Below are positions 8,638 to 17,841 of a stretch of 64,000 bases of DNA, one piece after another. Positions within the stretch are counted from its first letter, which is position 1; every line of letters starts with the position of its first letter. This DNA is from Pirellulaceae bacterium (lineage in GTDB: Bacteria > Planctomycetota > Planctomycetia > Pirellulales > Pirellulaceae), in NCBI GenBank assembly GCA_028280445.1, contig JANQLU010000012.1, positions 62,001-126,000 on the forward strand. Direction: 5' to 3'. The position numbers and the translations under genes are program-made. The notes under the pieces were generated by a model. It was not told where the DNA came from and did no database searches. It worked only from the letters and a program-made list of their open reading frames with translations.

Positions 8638-9568
8638 GTACCAATTGAAATCCAAGGCATTCGTCAATCGTCCAGTTTCCGATGCCGCAATCAATTCCGA
8701 CGGAAATCTCGCTGTCGTTGCCTCGGGAAACGACGTGTTGTTGATCGATTTGAATCAGGAAGGAACTCGGATTTCGATTCCCTATTCCAACTCCGTGCAA
8801 TCGGTGGCTGTTTCCGCAAATGGAAACAAAATCGCCGCCTCGATGGTATATCGCGGTTGTTACACTCAAGTTTGGCGAGTGTCTGATATTTTGAACGCCG
8901 AATCGATCGCAATGCAAAGCCCTCAGAACCCAGCCGAATCAACAGTCGCACCGTTGTTTGAGATTACGAAAAAACATCAGGACCTGGTTCACGACTTGGC
9001 ATTTTCAGCAGACGGAAAATGGCTGGCAACCGCGGGTCATGAAGCGGAGGTTGGAATCTGGGACGCGACAAATGGATCGTCCGCGCATTTCTTTGAACCC
9101 TACACGCCTGCTCGGACTGTTTGTTTTTCAGACAATGGAAAATATGTTGCTTTCGGTACTGGTACGCGTGAAGGACGGTTGTTGGTCCGCACGCTCAGCA
9201 GTGGCAAAGAAAAACAAAACATCAATACGGGTCGAGGCGGCGGCATTGGTTGTCTCGATTTCGCGCGAGACAGTAAATCGATCGTTGCCGGTTGTCGCGA
9301 TTGCACCGTACGACAATACAAATTGACTCGTAAAACACCCACGTTTTCGACGCAAATGCAAACCGGAATCAAAAGCGTCAAAAACTCGTTCGATGGAAAT
9401 GTGATATTTGTCGGTCACTCCAACGGGAATGTCGCAATTCTCGATCATCAAACGGGCGAGCAACTGCATTCGTTCCAAGCACATTCGTCTGCAATCTGCA
9501 ATTTGTTTTCCCTCGAATCGTCGTTGGTAACCGTCTCCGAATCAGGCGAGATTAAAGTATGGGCGTAA
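8618..9568 (+). CDS. WD40-repeat protein
   Basis: A 316-residue seven-bladed-type propeller. Blades are visible from phrases such as SDAAINSDGNLAVVASG, HQDLVHDLAFSADGKWLATAG, EVGIWDATNG, LVRTLSSGKE, FDGNVIFVGHSNGNVAILDH and the final LVTVSESGEIKVWA. ATG 8618 has an AAGGA ribosome-binding site a few bases upstream; the frame is open further upstream but lies inside the membrane protein gene. WD40 propellers act as protein-interaction platforms. Coupling with the membrane protein suggests a membrane-associated complex (inference). Confidence 0.8.
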   Translation: MKIKLLEYQLKSKAFVNRPVSDAAINSDGNLAVVASGNDVLLIDLNQEGTRISIPYSNSVQSVAVSANGNKIAASMVYRGCYTQVWRVSDILNAESIAMQSPQNPAESTVAPLFEITKKHQDLVHDLAFSADGKWLATAGHEAEVGIWDATNGSSAHFFEPYTPARTVCFSDNGKYVAFGTGTREGRLLVRTLSSGKEKQNINTGRGGGIGCLDFARDSKSIVAGCRDCTVRQYKLTRKTPTFSTQMQTGIKSVKNSFDGNVIFVGHSNGNVAILDHQTGEQLHSFQAHSSAICNLFSLESSLVTVSESGEIKVWA

Positions 9569-9871
9569 GGCTAGCTCCCACCGGCCAATGCGCCAAAATG
9601 TCTGGTAGGAACCGGTAATGCTTCAGGTTTTTCAGAAGCTGTTGATAAGGATGAGTTTACAGAAAATGAAACTGATTTGGCAGCGGATAGAATGCGTTGT
9701 CGTTCATCAACTGACACAGCATGGCACGACGGACAATCAATCCTTTATCGAATGCTTGACGCGAAGATCCCTTTTCAGGGAGTTCAAACCGACATACCTT
9801 GACCTCCAAAACAATCCTCAACCATTTCTTAGGTATCTGAATAACCTAGAGATTTGATTTGCCATCCTCAG
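9569..9871. other. Convergent gap with degenerate family A repeat and a possible gene relic
   Basis: The first part (9569-9616) is a decayed copy of the family A palindrome: one arm keeps tcccaccggcc and the other ggtaggaaccggta. From 9617 to 9802 one plus-strand frame stays open without a start codon and reads like protein (short runs such as FTENETDLAADR and AWHDGQSILYRMLDAK). It ends at TGA 9800-9802. This looks like the tail of a lost gene rather than a functional one. Confidence 0.4.
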
Positions 9872-12037
9872 TCACTCGAAACGATCGACTGCCTTAACTT
9901 GACGCATTGCACCAATCGCTCCGACAGGATTGGGGGAATCAGAAGCACATCGGAATCCAAATACTGGGATCGACTTTCGGAAGAGCTTAGGAAGGCATGC
10001 GGGTATCTTTACGTCTTTCTTGATTCCGATTCGAATCGCGCACATTGCGTCATGCTCGTTAAAAGTAAAGCATCCACCGCGGGCAACAACTTGTTGTGCC
10101 GGTGTTTTGTTAACCGGGTTGCGCTGAGGCATTTGCTCATACCAGTGCTCATCATAGTAATCCAAACAATATTCCCATACGTTTCCAGCCATACCTAAGC
10201 AACCGTACGGGCTTTCACCATCTGGATAGTCAAAAACATGTGCTAAACGTGGGTGTTTACAAACGGTGCCATCGTCGTGATACCACGCTTGGAGCTTCCC
10301 TAATGCTAGGCCAGGCTGATTGCCCCAAGGCCACAACCGACCATCAGTTCCGCGAGCCGCCTTTTCCCACTCCGCTTCAGTAGGCAGCCTCATCCCGGCC
10401 CAGGCTGCGAATGAGTACGCATCATACCAATCTATTCCAGTGATCGGTTGTTCCTCATTTAAAAACAGCTCTTGGTCTGTGATCAACGGACTGTGATCCT
10501 TGTTCTGCGGTTCGTCGGGATGACAAAAAGAATGATCGTTTGTCTCACACATCCACCGCATAAATAGCGAGTACTGCGCACACGTGACAGGAGTTTCATC
10601 GATGTAAAATTCGCTGACGTAGATTGAACGAGGGGGCGATTCCTGTGTGAATTGCTTGCTAAACCAACGGCGGATCCAAGAGCTTGGTCTTTCCGGATCA
10701 CGCCCCATGATGAACTTGCCTGCAGAAACTTGGCATAAACGCGGCATCATCATGTCACTTTCATGACTCAAGGAAATCGCTCGCGCATCGTGACGCGTAA
10801 TAATACTCTCCTTATGTTGAATGGCGGTGTCGAGATCCTCACGAAGTTCATTACGTCCGTCATTTACGAGCTGTTCAAAGAGTTGGATAGCACGTTCAGT
10901 TTCTGCCATCGCTTCCATTAAACGCCCTTGAGCGAAATACGCCTGGCCACAGTGCATATGCGCCAAAGCTAAATCGTCGATGCATTCCGATCGATCTCGA
11001 TCGTAAACGATGCGATGGCAAATGGTGACTGCTTTCTCACAATCCGCAACCGCCGCCATAAACTCACCGCATAGAATTAGTGCAGCCGCTCTTTTCTGGC
11101 AGGCAATCGCAAGATTGAGTTCGAACTGGGCCTCTCCCTTCTCGTCCATAAGTTTCTGGTACAAGACGATCGCTTCGCTTGCGCTTATGATTGCCTCTTG
11201 GAATTGGCCCAGATGTCTTTTTGCATTTGCCAAACCTGAATACGCATCGGCCAGAACTGCTGTGCTCGCAACATCGTGGTTTTCAAGGCACATGTTAATC
11301 GCTACTTCACAGTCTTTGACAGCATCGGAAAAGCTGTTTCGCTGAAAATGGACTCCTCCGCGCTCAACATAAGCTGCTGCTAGATTGCTTTTAACCCGTG
11401 ACACTCCTCGGTTTAGGAGATCCTCAAAGATTGAAATTGCACGTTCCACGTCGACGACCGCTGTGTCCAGCTGCCCCAGGTGACGTTCAGCAGATGCGCG
11501 CAATCGGTAGGTCATAGCTGTATTGATATTGATGTCATCGCTGACATCGTCGCCGAGAACCTTTCTTGCTGCCAACCCTAAACGGCACTCTGTAATTGCA
11601 TCTTTGTAACATTTCAAAAGCAAATATGATCGCGCACGGTCTCCATAAATCGCGAGACGCATACGTGTGTCAGAGTGAATTTTTCTGTCTTGCAATAATT
11701 GATCAGACAGCTGTAGCCGTACAGGTAGCCAATGGAATTCTCCGCATGGCTGGCTAATCAGGAACGGGCCGACAGCCCTTGTTAACTTCTCGATTCGAGC
11801 ACCCTTTACCAGCTCAAAAACGAGCGCAGCAGCCAAAAACCCAAAAGGTTCTGGTCCAAAACCTTGGGGATCCTGGCCAGCAATAACAGTACTCAGGTCA
11901 TCAATTTGGCCAGAATCTACCAATTGTCGGAGGAACTGTGGGTTTCTTACTTGTCCGACAACTTTATCCCAAAGAATAGGCTGATCAGCAATTTTTCGTG
12001 CCAATTGCATAATTTGATTACTGTCTGGAACTGGCAA
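9872..12037 (-). CDS. TPR protein with C-terminal formylglycine-generating-enzyme-like (FGE-sulfatase) domain
   Basis: A 721-residue protein. Residues 1-95 form a domain shared with the CHAT protein encoded upstream: both begin MP-x-P and share conserved Pro, Trp-Asp, Gly-Phe, Glu and Val-Lys positions. Residues about 130-400 are TPR repeats (AITECRLGLAARKVLG, AVVDVERAISIFEDLL, and similar). Residues about 429-705 are an FGE/SUMF1 fold: FIMGRDPE, YIDETPVTCAQYSLFM, MRLPTEAEWEKAARG, WPWGNQ, GMAGNVWEYC, ARGGCFTF and FGFRCA. In sulfatase maturation this fold oxidises Cys to formylglycine, but in TPR/CHAT contexts it is usually a ligand-binding or effector module. TTG 12037 is taken as the start because it matches the N-terminus of the CHAT protein and follows AAAGGGA. 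Confidence 0.87.
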   Translation of the reverse strand: MPVPDSNQIMQLARKIADQPILWDKVVGQVRNPQFLRQLVDSGQIDDLSTVIAGQDPQGFGPEPFGFLAAALVFELVKGARIEKLTRAVGPFLISQPCGEFHWLPVRLQLSDQLLQDRKIHSDTRMRLAIYGDRARSYLLLKCYKDAITECRLGLAARKVLGDDVSDDININTAMTYRLRASAERHLGQLDTAVVDVERAISIFEDLLNRGVSRVKSNLAAAYVERGGVHFQRNSFSDAVKDCEVAINMCLENHDVASTAVLADAYSGLANAKRHLGQFQEAIISASEAIVLYQKLMDEKGEAQFELNLAIACQKRAAALILCGEFMAAVADCEKAVTICHRIVYDRDRSECIDDLALAHMHCGQAYFAQGRLMEAMAETERAIQLFEQLVNDGRNELREDLDTAIQHKESIITRHDARAISLSHESDMMMPRLCQVSAGKFIMGRDPERPSSWIRRWFSKQFTQESPPRSIYVSEFYIDETPVTCAQYSLFMRWMCETNDHSFCHPDEPQNKDHSPLITDQELFLNEEQPITGIDWYDAYSFAAWAGMRLPTEAEWEKAARGTDGRLWPWGNQPGLALGKLQAWYHDDGTVCKHPRLAHVFDYPDGESPYGCLGMAGNVWEYCLDYYDEHWYEQMPQRNPVNKTPAQQVVARGGCFTFNEHDAMCAIRIGIKKDVKIPACLPKLFRKSIPVFGFRCASDSPNPVGAIGAMRQVKAVDRFE

Positions 12038-12108
12038 TGGAAGGTCCCTTTCTAAAAAACTTCAAACATGCATGGCAGTTAATCGACCGTTCGATTACAT
12101 CTGGTCAC

Positions 12109-15100
12109 CTATCCTTGTATTGCATACCTACCCCCAAATGCGCCATGACACGCCAACCCAGCCCAGTAAGACAGATCGTTGAAAGGGTGTTTACCGCGTT
12201 TCAAAACGTCGTCTTTGTACCGCTGAGCACTTTCTCTAAGGTCATTTTTCGTAGAAAAGCCGATTTGCGATGATTGTACTGTCCCTACATTCTCATCTTC
12301 TATAATTTCGTTAAGAATACTCAACACCTTGCTGGCATCTAATTCGCGGAGCCAACGCTGCGCCATCCACAGTGCTTTCCCCTTGGTCATGTGCATCTCC
12401 GGATCACACAGAAATTCGAACATTTTAACGGAGACAAGTGCCGCCGCAAAATCGTCCATTGCCCACATGCTTCCCACTGTAGTTGTGGCACCAGCTGCCA
12501 GCAGAGCTGACGGGAGCCCTAATTGTTCGACTGCATTGTCATGCACATCGGTCAATGCTGACTCGCATGCTGTCATGACAGCAAGTGTAAGCCGCTGCAA
12601 ATTCAATCCAAAAATATCTGCAAGTTTCATGTACGGTTGATTTTCGTCCTTCCAACCACCATCAGCCGTGAACAGACCTGATCCTGACCAAGGATAAATG
12701 ACATCGTACTGCCCGTGTGTTGAGAATAGACCAACGGAATAGTTGGGTAGTTGAGCCTTTATATTTTCGCGTGTTGCGGCCGAGTGATCGCTGACACCAT
12801 CTAGAATTGAAAACTCATCAAAAAATTGACACACCTGATCGACTTCCCAACCAGCCCAATGGAGATCGCCTGTAGGGTTGCGTATTGCCATCAGATTTGG
12901 TGCAACTACTTCTCGTTCTTCGCGTTTCAGACACTGTCTGAGAACCGAAAGACTCGGCGCATACGTAAACTGATACACGTCACAGGCAAACCTTCTTACG
13001 CCCATCTCCTCCCACCATGCAGCGTGAAGTGGTATTGCATTTAGACCACGTCCAGCCAAAACAACGATTGGCCGAGGATGCCCAAAATGTTCACTTGAAT
13101 AGAATCGCCGCAGCCAATTACACAGTGGCTTCCAGAGCAATTCACCAATTTGATGCATCGTATGGTCGAGTGACCGCTGCCAAGTTTTGTGTTGCGCGCC
13201 GCGTGACCAGAATGGAGCAGAGCGAAATTGCTCATATTTCAGTAACAAACCGTCCGTCGAACTAAAGAGCAGGGAGTCGAGGGTACTTGATGTCAGCCCA
13301 GCAAACAATCTCGCGTCAACGTGTCCGTCAGGGCAAACTACAACGGCGCATGTACCCCAAACTGTTGCCCGGACGCTCAACAACGCAGCTTCGGCCGTTT
13401 CCGCGACTTCGTACATTTCTTCAGCATTGACCTTTGGGGCTGCTGCTACCCAGTCAGGATCAAGTTCAATGAAATGCTGTCGCTGTTTATCTATCTCCTC
13501 AAAAATCGAATGCCATTCGGCCCGGGCGGCGTCAACCAGCGGCGCAAATTCGGTCGAACCACGATTGTCCGAGTCGTACCTTTCCAATGCAGCGACAGCG
13601 TTGCTTAGGTGTCGAAGGTTTCGCTGTTTCTCAATATACTTCTGATATTCTTCAGGCCTTATTCTCTGAGGCGGTGCATCGGCGCTCGCAATAATATCCG
13701 CAAGATTGCGAGCTCTTCCACGCTCACACCAGAAAGCTGCGCGGCTAGCGACAGCGAGCCGCGCAGCAGGCGTCTTGAACTCGCCATCAATTGATTCGTG
13801 GTTCACTTGGCGACAAAAGCCCGCAATGACATCATCATAAAGCTTTGAATGTTGCGCCATTACGGCGAGGCGCTTATTTTCGCTCGCCAACTCGATAACA
13901 CTTTCGTCGAGCAAAGCAACGGCTGCTTCGAAATCTCTCATCGCCAAAGGCCATCTGCCTCGTCGGGCCGCAGCTGATCCTCTTGCATTTAAAGCGATAG
14001 CTAGATTGAGCGCCAAATCATTGCGAGAGAACTCTCTTACCAACATTTGGAAAATATTTACTGCCTGTCCAAAATCGGCTTCTGCCTCTTCCGCTCGTCC
14101 AAGCCGTTCATTTGAATCTGCGCGATTCAGATAGGATACGGCCAAGTTTTGTTGCATTTGCTCTGCACCGTTCTCAATCAAGCCACCAAGGATGCTCAGA
14201 CTCATAGTATGATCGGCTCGGGCGCTTTCGTGCTTTCCCGAACGAGCTAATGCGCCCCCACGATTCGTATAGCACGCTGCCAACATCGGCCGCAACTCAT
14301 GACGTCCACATTCGATCAGTTTCTGAACAATGTCAATCGCTTGCTCAAAGTCGAGAATCGATTTCTGATGTTCGTTTTGTAATGAATAGGCATTTGCCCG
14401 ACATAATAACGCGCTTGCAAGGTCCTTCTCAAACTGCTGGCGACCTTGATCAATGAGTTGTTCGAAACGTTCCGTTGCTTCGTTGAAGTCCGACAAAGCA
14501 GCTTCCATCCTTAGCAGATCAACATGCACATTGCCACGGTTCAAATACGTCCCCGCCAAATCGTTCTCAAATTGATACAGTCCTGCGCTGACCAACTTTT
14601 GAAAACCAGATATGGCTTTCTCCAAATGTATTAACGCTTTCTCTGATTGCCCAGCTTCAGCCAAAGTAAGACCATGAGTCATATGTGCCATCGCCAAAGG
14701 GGGCCGGATGTCTCTGCCGCTCGTTTTCAAAAGCCGCTCGAGAATCGAAATCGCACGATCCCCGACCGTAATAGCTTCGCTTGCCAACCCCCTATAACGG
14801 AAAATAATCCCCTGATTTGTATATGCAGTTGCCAAATCGTATTCCAAGTGGACATGACCTTGGTCGATCAAACGCTGAAGAGTAGCGATTCCGATCTCAG
14901 AATCGCGAAGTGCCGCATCAAAGTTGTTCGAATGACGATATGCGATGCTACGATTCAAGTGAGCCCCGCCCACAAACTCCTCCATGTCGTCACGATTCAT
15001 GGTGAGTTGCTGAAATAACTCAATTGCATCCGTACAGTCTGCGATTGCCTTGGCAATTTGCCCAAGGTGGCGGAAAGCATCGCCACGGCGTAGAAACGCA

Positions 15101-15636
15101 GCCCCTAGTTCGGCGTTTATTTCGAAACCGGTCTTCGCCCACTGCTGCGTTTGCGACGTCAATCCCTTCAGACATGAAATACAATCCGAATAGTCAGACA
15201 CAGCCAAACGCCATTGATGCATGTCGTAATAATCGTCGCCGCGCGCACGAAGAATTCCTGCCCTCAACTCTGCGTCGGCATCCGAGTTGAGGACATCAAG
15301 CAACGAGGACTGGAACTTGATACTGACCAAAAGTAGCTCAGGTACTTCCTCAGATAGCTCGAGAAACACCCTGATGCCTACCCAACGCGCTTTGCTGTGA
15401 TCATGTTGTTTGACCATTTCCATCGCCAAAGCACCGGCAACAAAGCCCAACGGGGCAGGTGCCAAAACTTCTCTTGAACAAACTGCTTCGTAAAGCACAT
15501 CCAGAGCGCCAGTTGCTGTTGTTGCCTCGAAAAATTCCTGGGCACACACTACTTCAACACAATCGTCCCAAACTAGTGGATTGTCGCAAACACGTGCTGC
15601 AAACGTGAGAAGCGGGTGGTTGGCGGGGAGTGGCAT
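12109..15636 (-). CDS. TPR-CHAT caspase-like protease
   Basis: A 1175-residue protein: an N-terminal domain (1-95) shared with the neighbouring FGE protein, a long TPR array (about 120-620) with near-regular repeats of the AFLRRGDAFRHLGQ / AYTNQGIIFRYRG type, a helical linker, and a C-terminal CHAT protease domain (about 870-1170). The catalytic dyad is His974 in the STHGQ strand and Cys1024 in MTACESAL, 50 residues apart, followed by AGATTTVGSMWAMDD as expected for CHAT. In characterised TPR-CHAT systems such as Craspase the protease is held inactive until a partner signals. Here the partner could be the co-encoded FGE protein. The ATG at 15636 has an excellent AAAGGAG upstream. Confidence 0.92.
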   Translation of the reverse strand: MPLPANHPLLTFAARVCDNPLVWDDCVEVVCAQEFFEATTATGALDVLYEAVCSREVLAPAPLGFVAGALAMEMVKQHDHSKARWVGIRVFLELSEEVPELLLVSIKFQSSLLDVLNSDADAELRAGILRARGDDYYDMHQWRLAVSDYSDCISCLKGLTSQTQQWAKTGFEINAELGAAFLRRGDAFRHLGQIAKAIADCTDAIELFQQLTMNRDDMEEFVGGAHLNRSIAYRHSNNFDAALRDSEIGIATLQRLIDQGHVHLEYDLATAYTNQGIIFRYRGLASEAITVGDRAISILERLLKTSGRDIRPPLAMAHMTHGLTLAEAGQSEKALIHLEKAISGFQKLVSAGLYQFENDLAGTYLNRGNVHVDLLRMEAALSDFNEATERFEQLIDQGRQQFEKDLASALLCRANAYSLQNEHQKSILDFEQAIDIVQKLIECGRHELRPMLAACYTNRGGALARSGKHESARADHTMSLSILGGLIENGAEQMQQNLAVSYLNRADSNERLGRAEEAEADFGQAVNIFQMLVREFSRNDLALNLAIALNARGSAAARRGRWPLAMRDFEAAVALLDESVIELASENKRLAVMAQHSKLYDDVIAGFCRQVNHESIDGEFKTPAARLAVASRAAFWCERGRARNLADIIASADAPPQRIRPEEYQKYIEKQRNLRHLSNAVAALERYDSDNRGSTEFAPLVDAARAEWHSIFEEIDKQRQHFIELDPDWVAAAPKVNAEEMYEVAETAEAALLSVRATVWGTCAVVVCPDGHVDARLFAGLTSSTLDSLLFSSTDGLLLKYEQFRSAPFWSRGAQHKTWQRSLDHTMHQIGELLWKPLCNWLRRFYSSEHFGHPRPIVVLAGRGLNAIPLHAAWWEEMGVRRFACDVYQFTYAPSLSVLRQCLKREEREVVAPNLMAIRNPTGDLHWAGWEVDQVCQFFDEFSILDGVSDHSAATRENIKAQLPNYSVGLFSTHGQYDVIYPWSGSGLFTADGGWKDENQPYMKLADIFGLNLQRLTLAVMTACESALTDVHDNAVEQLGLPSALLAAGATTTVGSMWAMDDFAAALVSVKMFEFLCDPEMHMTKGKALWMAQRWLRELDASKVLSILNEIIEDENVGTVQSSQIGFSTKNDLRESAQRYKDDVLKRGKHPFNDLSYWAGLACHGAFGGRYAIQG

Positions 15637-15692
15637 CGCGATCTCCTTTCGACGGTATCTCGCCGCTATATATACGTCTATACACCAGACGT

Positions 15693-16124
15693 CTACTTGG
15701 GATCTTGCTCTAGACGATCTGTGATCGCCTCCACAACCTTAATCGATACCTGCCCAGCGAGACGTTCCGGCAAACCAACTCCATGTAGCACGAACAATAC
15801 GGCTTCTTTGCCATCGACAACTTCGATGGCCGAAGTATCCTTACCAATTTCATTAATCGTTTGTTCAACAAGCGGTTTTTGTTCATCCAGCTCTTTTTCA
15901 TCAAGCATATGTGTCTTCTTCGCTTTTAGCTTTTCCCAAAGCACATTCGACGCAACGCTTGAGCCAACTCGAACAATGAAGGCGATGATGATGTTCCATG
16001 CGACAAGTTCAAGCAGGTTTCCTCCTCCAATTCGGACGGAAGGCTGATCAGACTTGGATTCAAATTCATTGAGAACGCGGTAGCAATCGTCATAAAGTTC
16101 ATCAAGAACACTGCGATTTGTCAT
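15693..16124 (-). CDS. Small single-TM protein of the CHAT cluster, unknown
   Basis: A 143-residue protein with one predicted membrane helix (about 37-60, LLELVAWNIIIAFIVRVGSS). It is flanked by a charged N-terminal helix (LDELYDDCYRVLNEFESK) and a cytoplasmic or periplasmic Lys/Glu-rich segment; the C-terminal part (EAVLFVLHGVGLPERLAG) looks folded. I recognise no family. It is the gene immediately upstream of the CHAT protease, same strand, 56 bases away, so it is probably co-transcribed. It could be a membrane sensor, anchor or effector of the system (inference). Confidence 0.6.
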   Translation of the reverse strand: MTNRSVLDELYDDCYRVLNEFESKSDQPSVRIGGGNLLELVAWNIIIAFIVRVGSSVASNVLWEKLKAKKTHMLDEKELDEQKPLVEQTINEIGKDTSAIEVVDGKEAVLFVLHGVGLPERLAGQVSIKVVEAITDRLEQDPK

Positions 16125-16320
16125 GATCGAGACTGCTTAGGTGGAAAAAGAAACGGACGTCTTTACCGTCCAAATCAATGTACTTGGGTTTCATATCGTC
16201 TGCAATAATGTGACGCAGTTGCCTTCTCGGGACCGTGCTATTTAGTTCACTCACAATCTTGTTGGAGCTCAACTGAAAAAAGATTGTCGGCTTGTGGTCT
16301 CTGTAGTTCAACGGCTGCAC
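16102..16320 (-). CDS. Possible small or truncated gene upstream of the CHAT cluster
   Basis: An open frame ends at TGA 16102-16104, overlapping the start of the small membrane protein gene by 23 bases. The portion downstream of the DUF1501 gene reads like real protein (TIFFQLSSNKIVSELNST, MKPKYIDLDGKDVRFFFHL). No ATG precedes residue 42 or so; GTG at 16318-16320 gives 72 codons and TTG slightly upstream is also possible. It may be a real short gene coupled to the next, or the 3' remnant of a gene cut at the junction with the DUF1501 operon. Confidence 0.35.
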   Translation of the reverse strand: MQPLNYRDHKPTIFFQLSSNKIVSELNSTVPRRQLRHIIADDMKPKYIDLDGKDVRFFFHLSSLDHDKSQCS

Positions 16321-16372
16321 CCGGCAAACGTCAATTTCTTTCCCCAGCTCCGAATTCAACTTCGGTGAAGGC

Positions 16373-17836
16373 TCAAGCCAAAATACCTTTGACGATTTTT
16401 CCGTGGACGTCGGTGAGTCGGTATTGTCGCCCTTGATAGCGATACGTGAGCCGTTCGTGGTTGATACCACAAAGTTTGAGCAACGTCGCTTGCATATCGT
16501 GAACGTGAACTGGATTTTCAGTAATGTTCCAACCGAAATCATCCGTTGCGCCGTAAACCGTGCCAGGTTTGACGCCGCCTCCCGCAAGCCACCAACTGTA
16601 AGCTTTACCAAAATGATCGCGGCCGTTCGGCTTGTGCGACGGGCCTTGTCCAAAAGGTGTGCGGCCAAATTCTCCACCCCAAACCACCAAAGTGTCGTCC
16701 AACATCCCGCGTTCTTTGAGATCTTTGACGACCGCAGCCGACGGGCCTTCGGTGTCAAAGCACTGTTCGGCCAATTGCGTGTACAGATTGCGATGCTGAT
16801 CCCAACCGGAATGCATCAACTGGACAAAACGAACACCGCGTTCCAGCAACCGACGAGCGATCAAACAATTGTTGGCATACGTTCCTTTTACCAATGCGTT
16901 GGGACCGTATCGCTCCAAAGTTGTCTTGGACTCTTTGGAAAAATCAACCAGATCTGGAACACTGGATTGCATTTTGAATGCCATCTCGTATTGGGCAATC
17001 CGCGTATCAATTTCGGGATCACCATAATCCGCCAAATGCGCTCGATTCAACGCTGCAATATCATCGAGCAAGGCACGCCGCGCCGCTTTGCTAACTCCCG
17101 GCGGATTGGCCAGATATGGAACAACGTCTCCGGTATTTCGAAAGCGAACTCCCTGGAAACGACTTGGCAAAAAACCGGCGCCCCAATAGTAATCGAAAAA
17201 CAACTGGCCGCACGTTTTTCCTTTGTCGCTCGACGTCATCACGACAAACGTTGGCAAATCATCCGTTTCCCGACCGAGTCCATACGACAGCCAAGCTCCC
17301 ATGCTGGGCCGACCTGGAACTTGCGAACCGGTCATAAAAAACGTCACGCCGGGCGCGTGATTGACCGCTTCGGTATTCATACTCCGAACCAGGCAAATGT
17401 CATCGGCAATCGAGCCGACATTGGGCAACATCTCGCTGAGTTTCATGCCGCATTTGCCATAATTCCGATGTGGTTTGATCGTTGGCACACATGGCCATTT
17501 GGCGTACCCGGACGACATCGTTGACAAACGTGTTTTACCGCGAATCGAATCGGGCACGTTTTTGCCGACCATTTTTCGCAGCATGGGTTTGTCATCAAAC
17601 AAGTCGATATGCGATGGACCACCGCCTTGCCAAAATACGATAACGCGCTTTGCCCGCGGCGCGAAATGAGGCAGATCGGGCAACCCGTTTTCCTTGGCGT
17701 CAGTTTTTGAGGTGGCGCCTGACGATTCCGATTGCAACAACGTCGAAAGCGCCGCGGCACCGATGCCACTGGCGGCCGTGCCGAACAATTGACGACGGTT
17801 GACTCGATTGATGTTTTCACGTTGTAGTTCGTTCAT
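16373..17836 (-). CDS. DUF1501 (sulfatase-like) Tat-exported protein
   Basis: A protein of about 487 residues with a twin-arginine signal (NRVNRRQLFGTAASG) near residue 12 and the DUF1501 pattern: KRVIVFWQGGGPSHIDLFDDKP, VGSIADDICLVRSM, NHAPGVTFFMTGS, VVWGGEFGRTPFGQG, NGRDHFGKAYSWWLAGGG and YGATDDFG. DUF1501 is related to the alkaline phosphatase/sulfatase superfamily and is greatly expanded in planctomycetes. ATG 17836 is used; a GTG at 17845 overlaps the stop of the upstream gene and is also possible. It is co-transcribed with the cytochrome-domain gene before it, the standard planctomycete pair thought to act together in the periplasm. Confidence 0.93.
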   Translation of the reverse strand: MNELQRENINRVNRRQLFGTAASGIGAAALSTLLQSESSGATSKTDAKENGLPDLPHFAPRAKRVIVFWQGGGPSHIDLFDDKPMLRKMVGKNVPDSIRGKTRLSTMSSGYAKWPCVPTIKPHRNYGKCGMKLSEMLPNVGSIADDICLVRSMNTEAVNHAPGVTFFMTGSQVPGRPSMGAWLSYGLGRETDDLPTFVVMTSSDKGKTCGQLFFDYYWGAGFLPSRFQGVRFRNTGDVVPYLANPPGVSKAARRALLDDIAALNRAHLADYGDPEIDTRIAQYEMAFKMQSSVPDLVDFSKESKTTLERYGPNALVKGTYANNCLIARRLLERGVRFVQLMHSGWDQHRNLYTQLAEQCFDTEGPSAAVVKDLKERGMLDDTLVVWGGEFGRTPFGQGPSHKPNGRDHFGKAYSWWLAGGGVKPGTVYGATDDFGWNITENPVHVHDMQATLLKLCGINHERLTYRYQGRQYRLTDVHGKIVKGILA

Positions 17837-17841
17837 GAAAT

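Noticed and set aside
9618-9857. 79-codon plus-strand frame in the gap before the FGE gene
   Set aside because: A different frame of the same region has the more protein-like composition, and neither has a credible start with a ribosome-binding site.
16403-17524. Long open frame (373 codons) on the plus strand opposite the DUF1501 gene
   Set aside because: It is antisense to a strongly recognisable DUF1501 protein and has no domain-like segments; it reflects codon use of the real gene.
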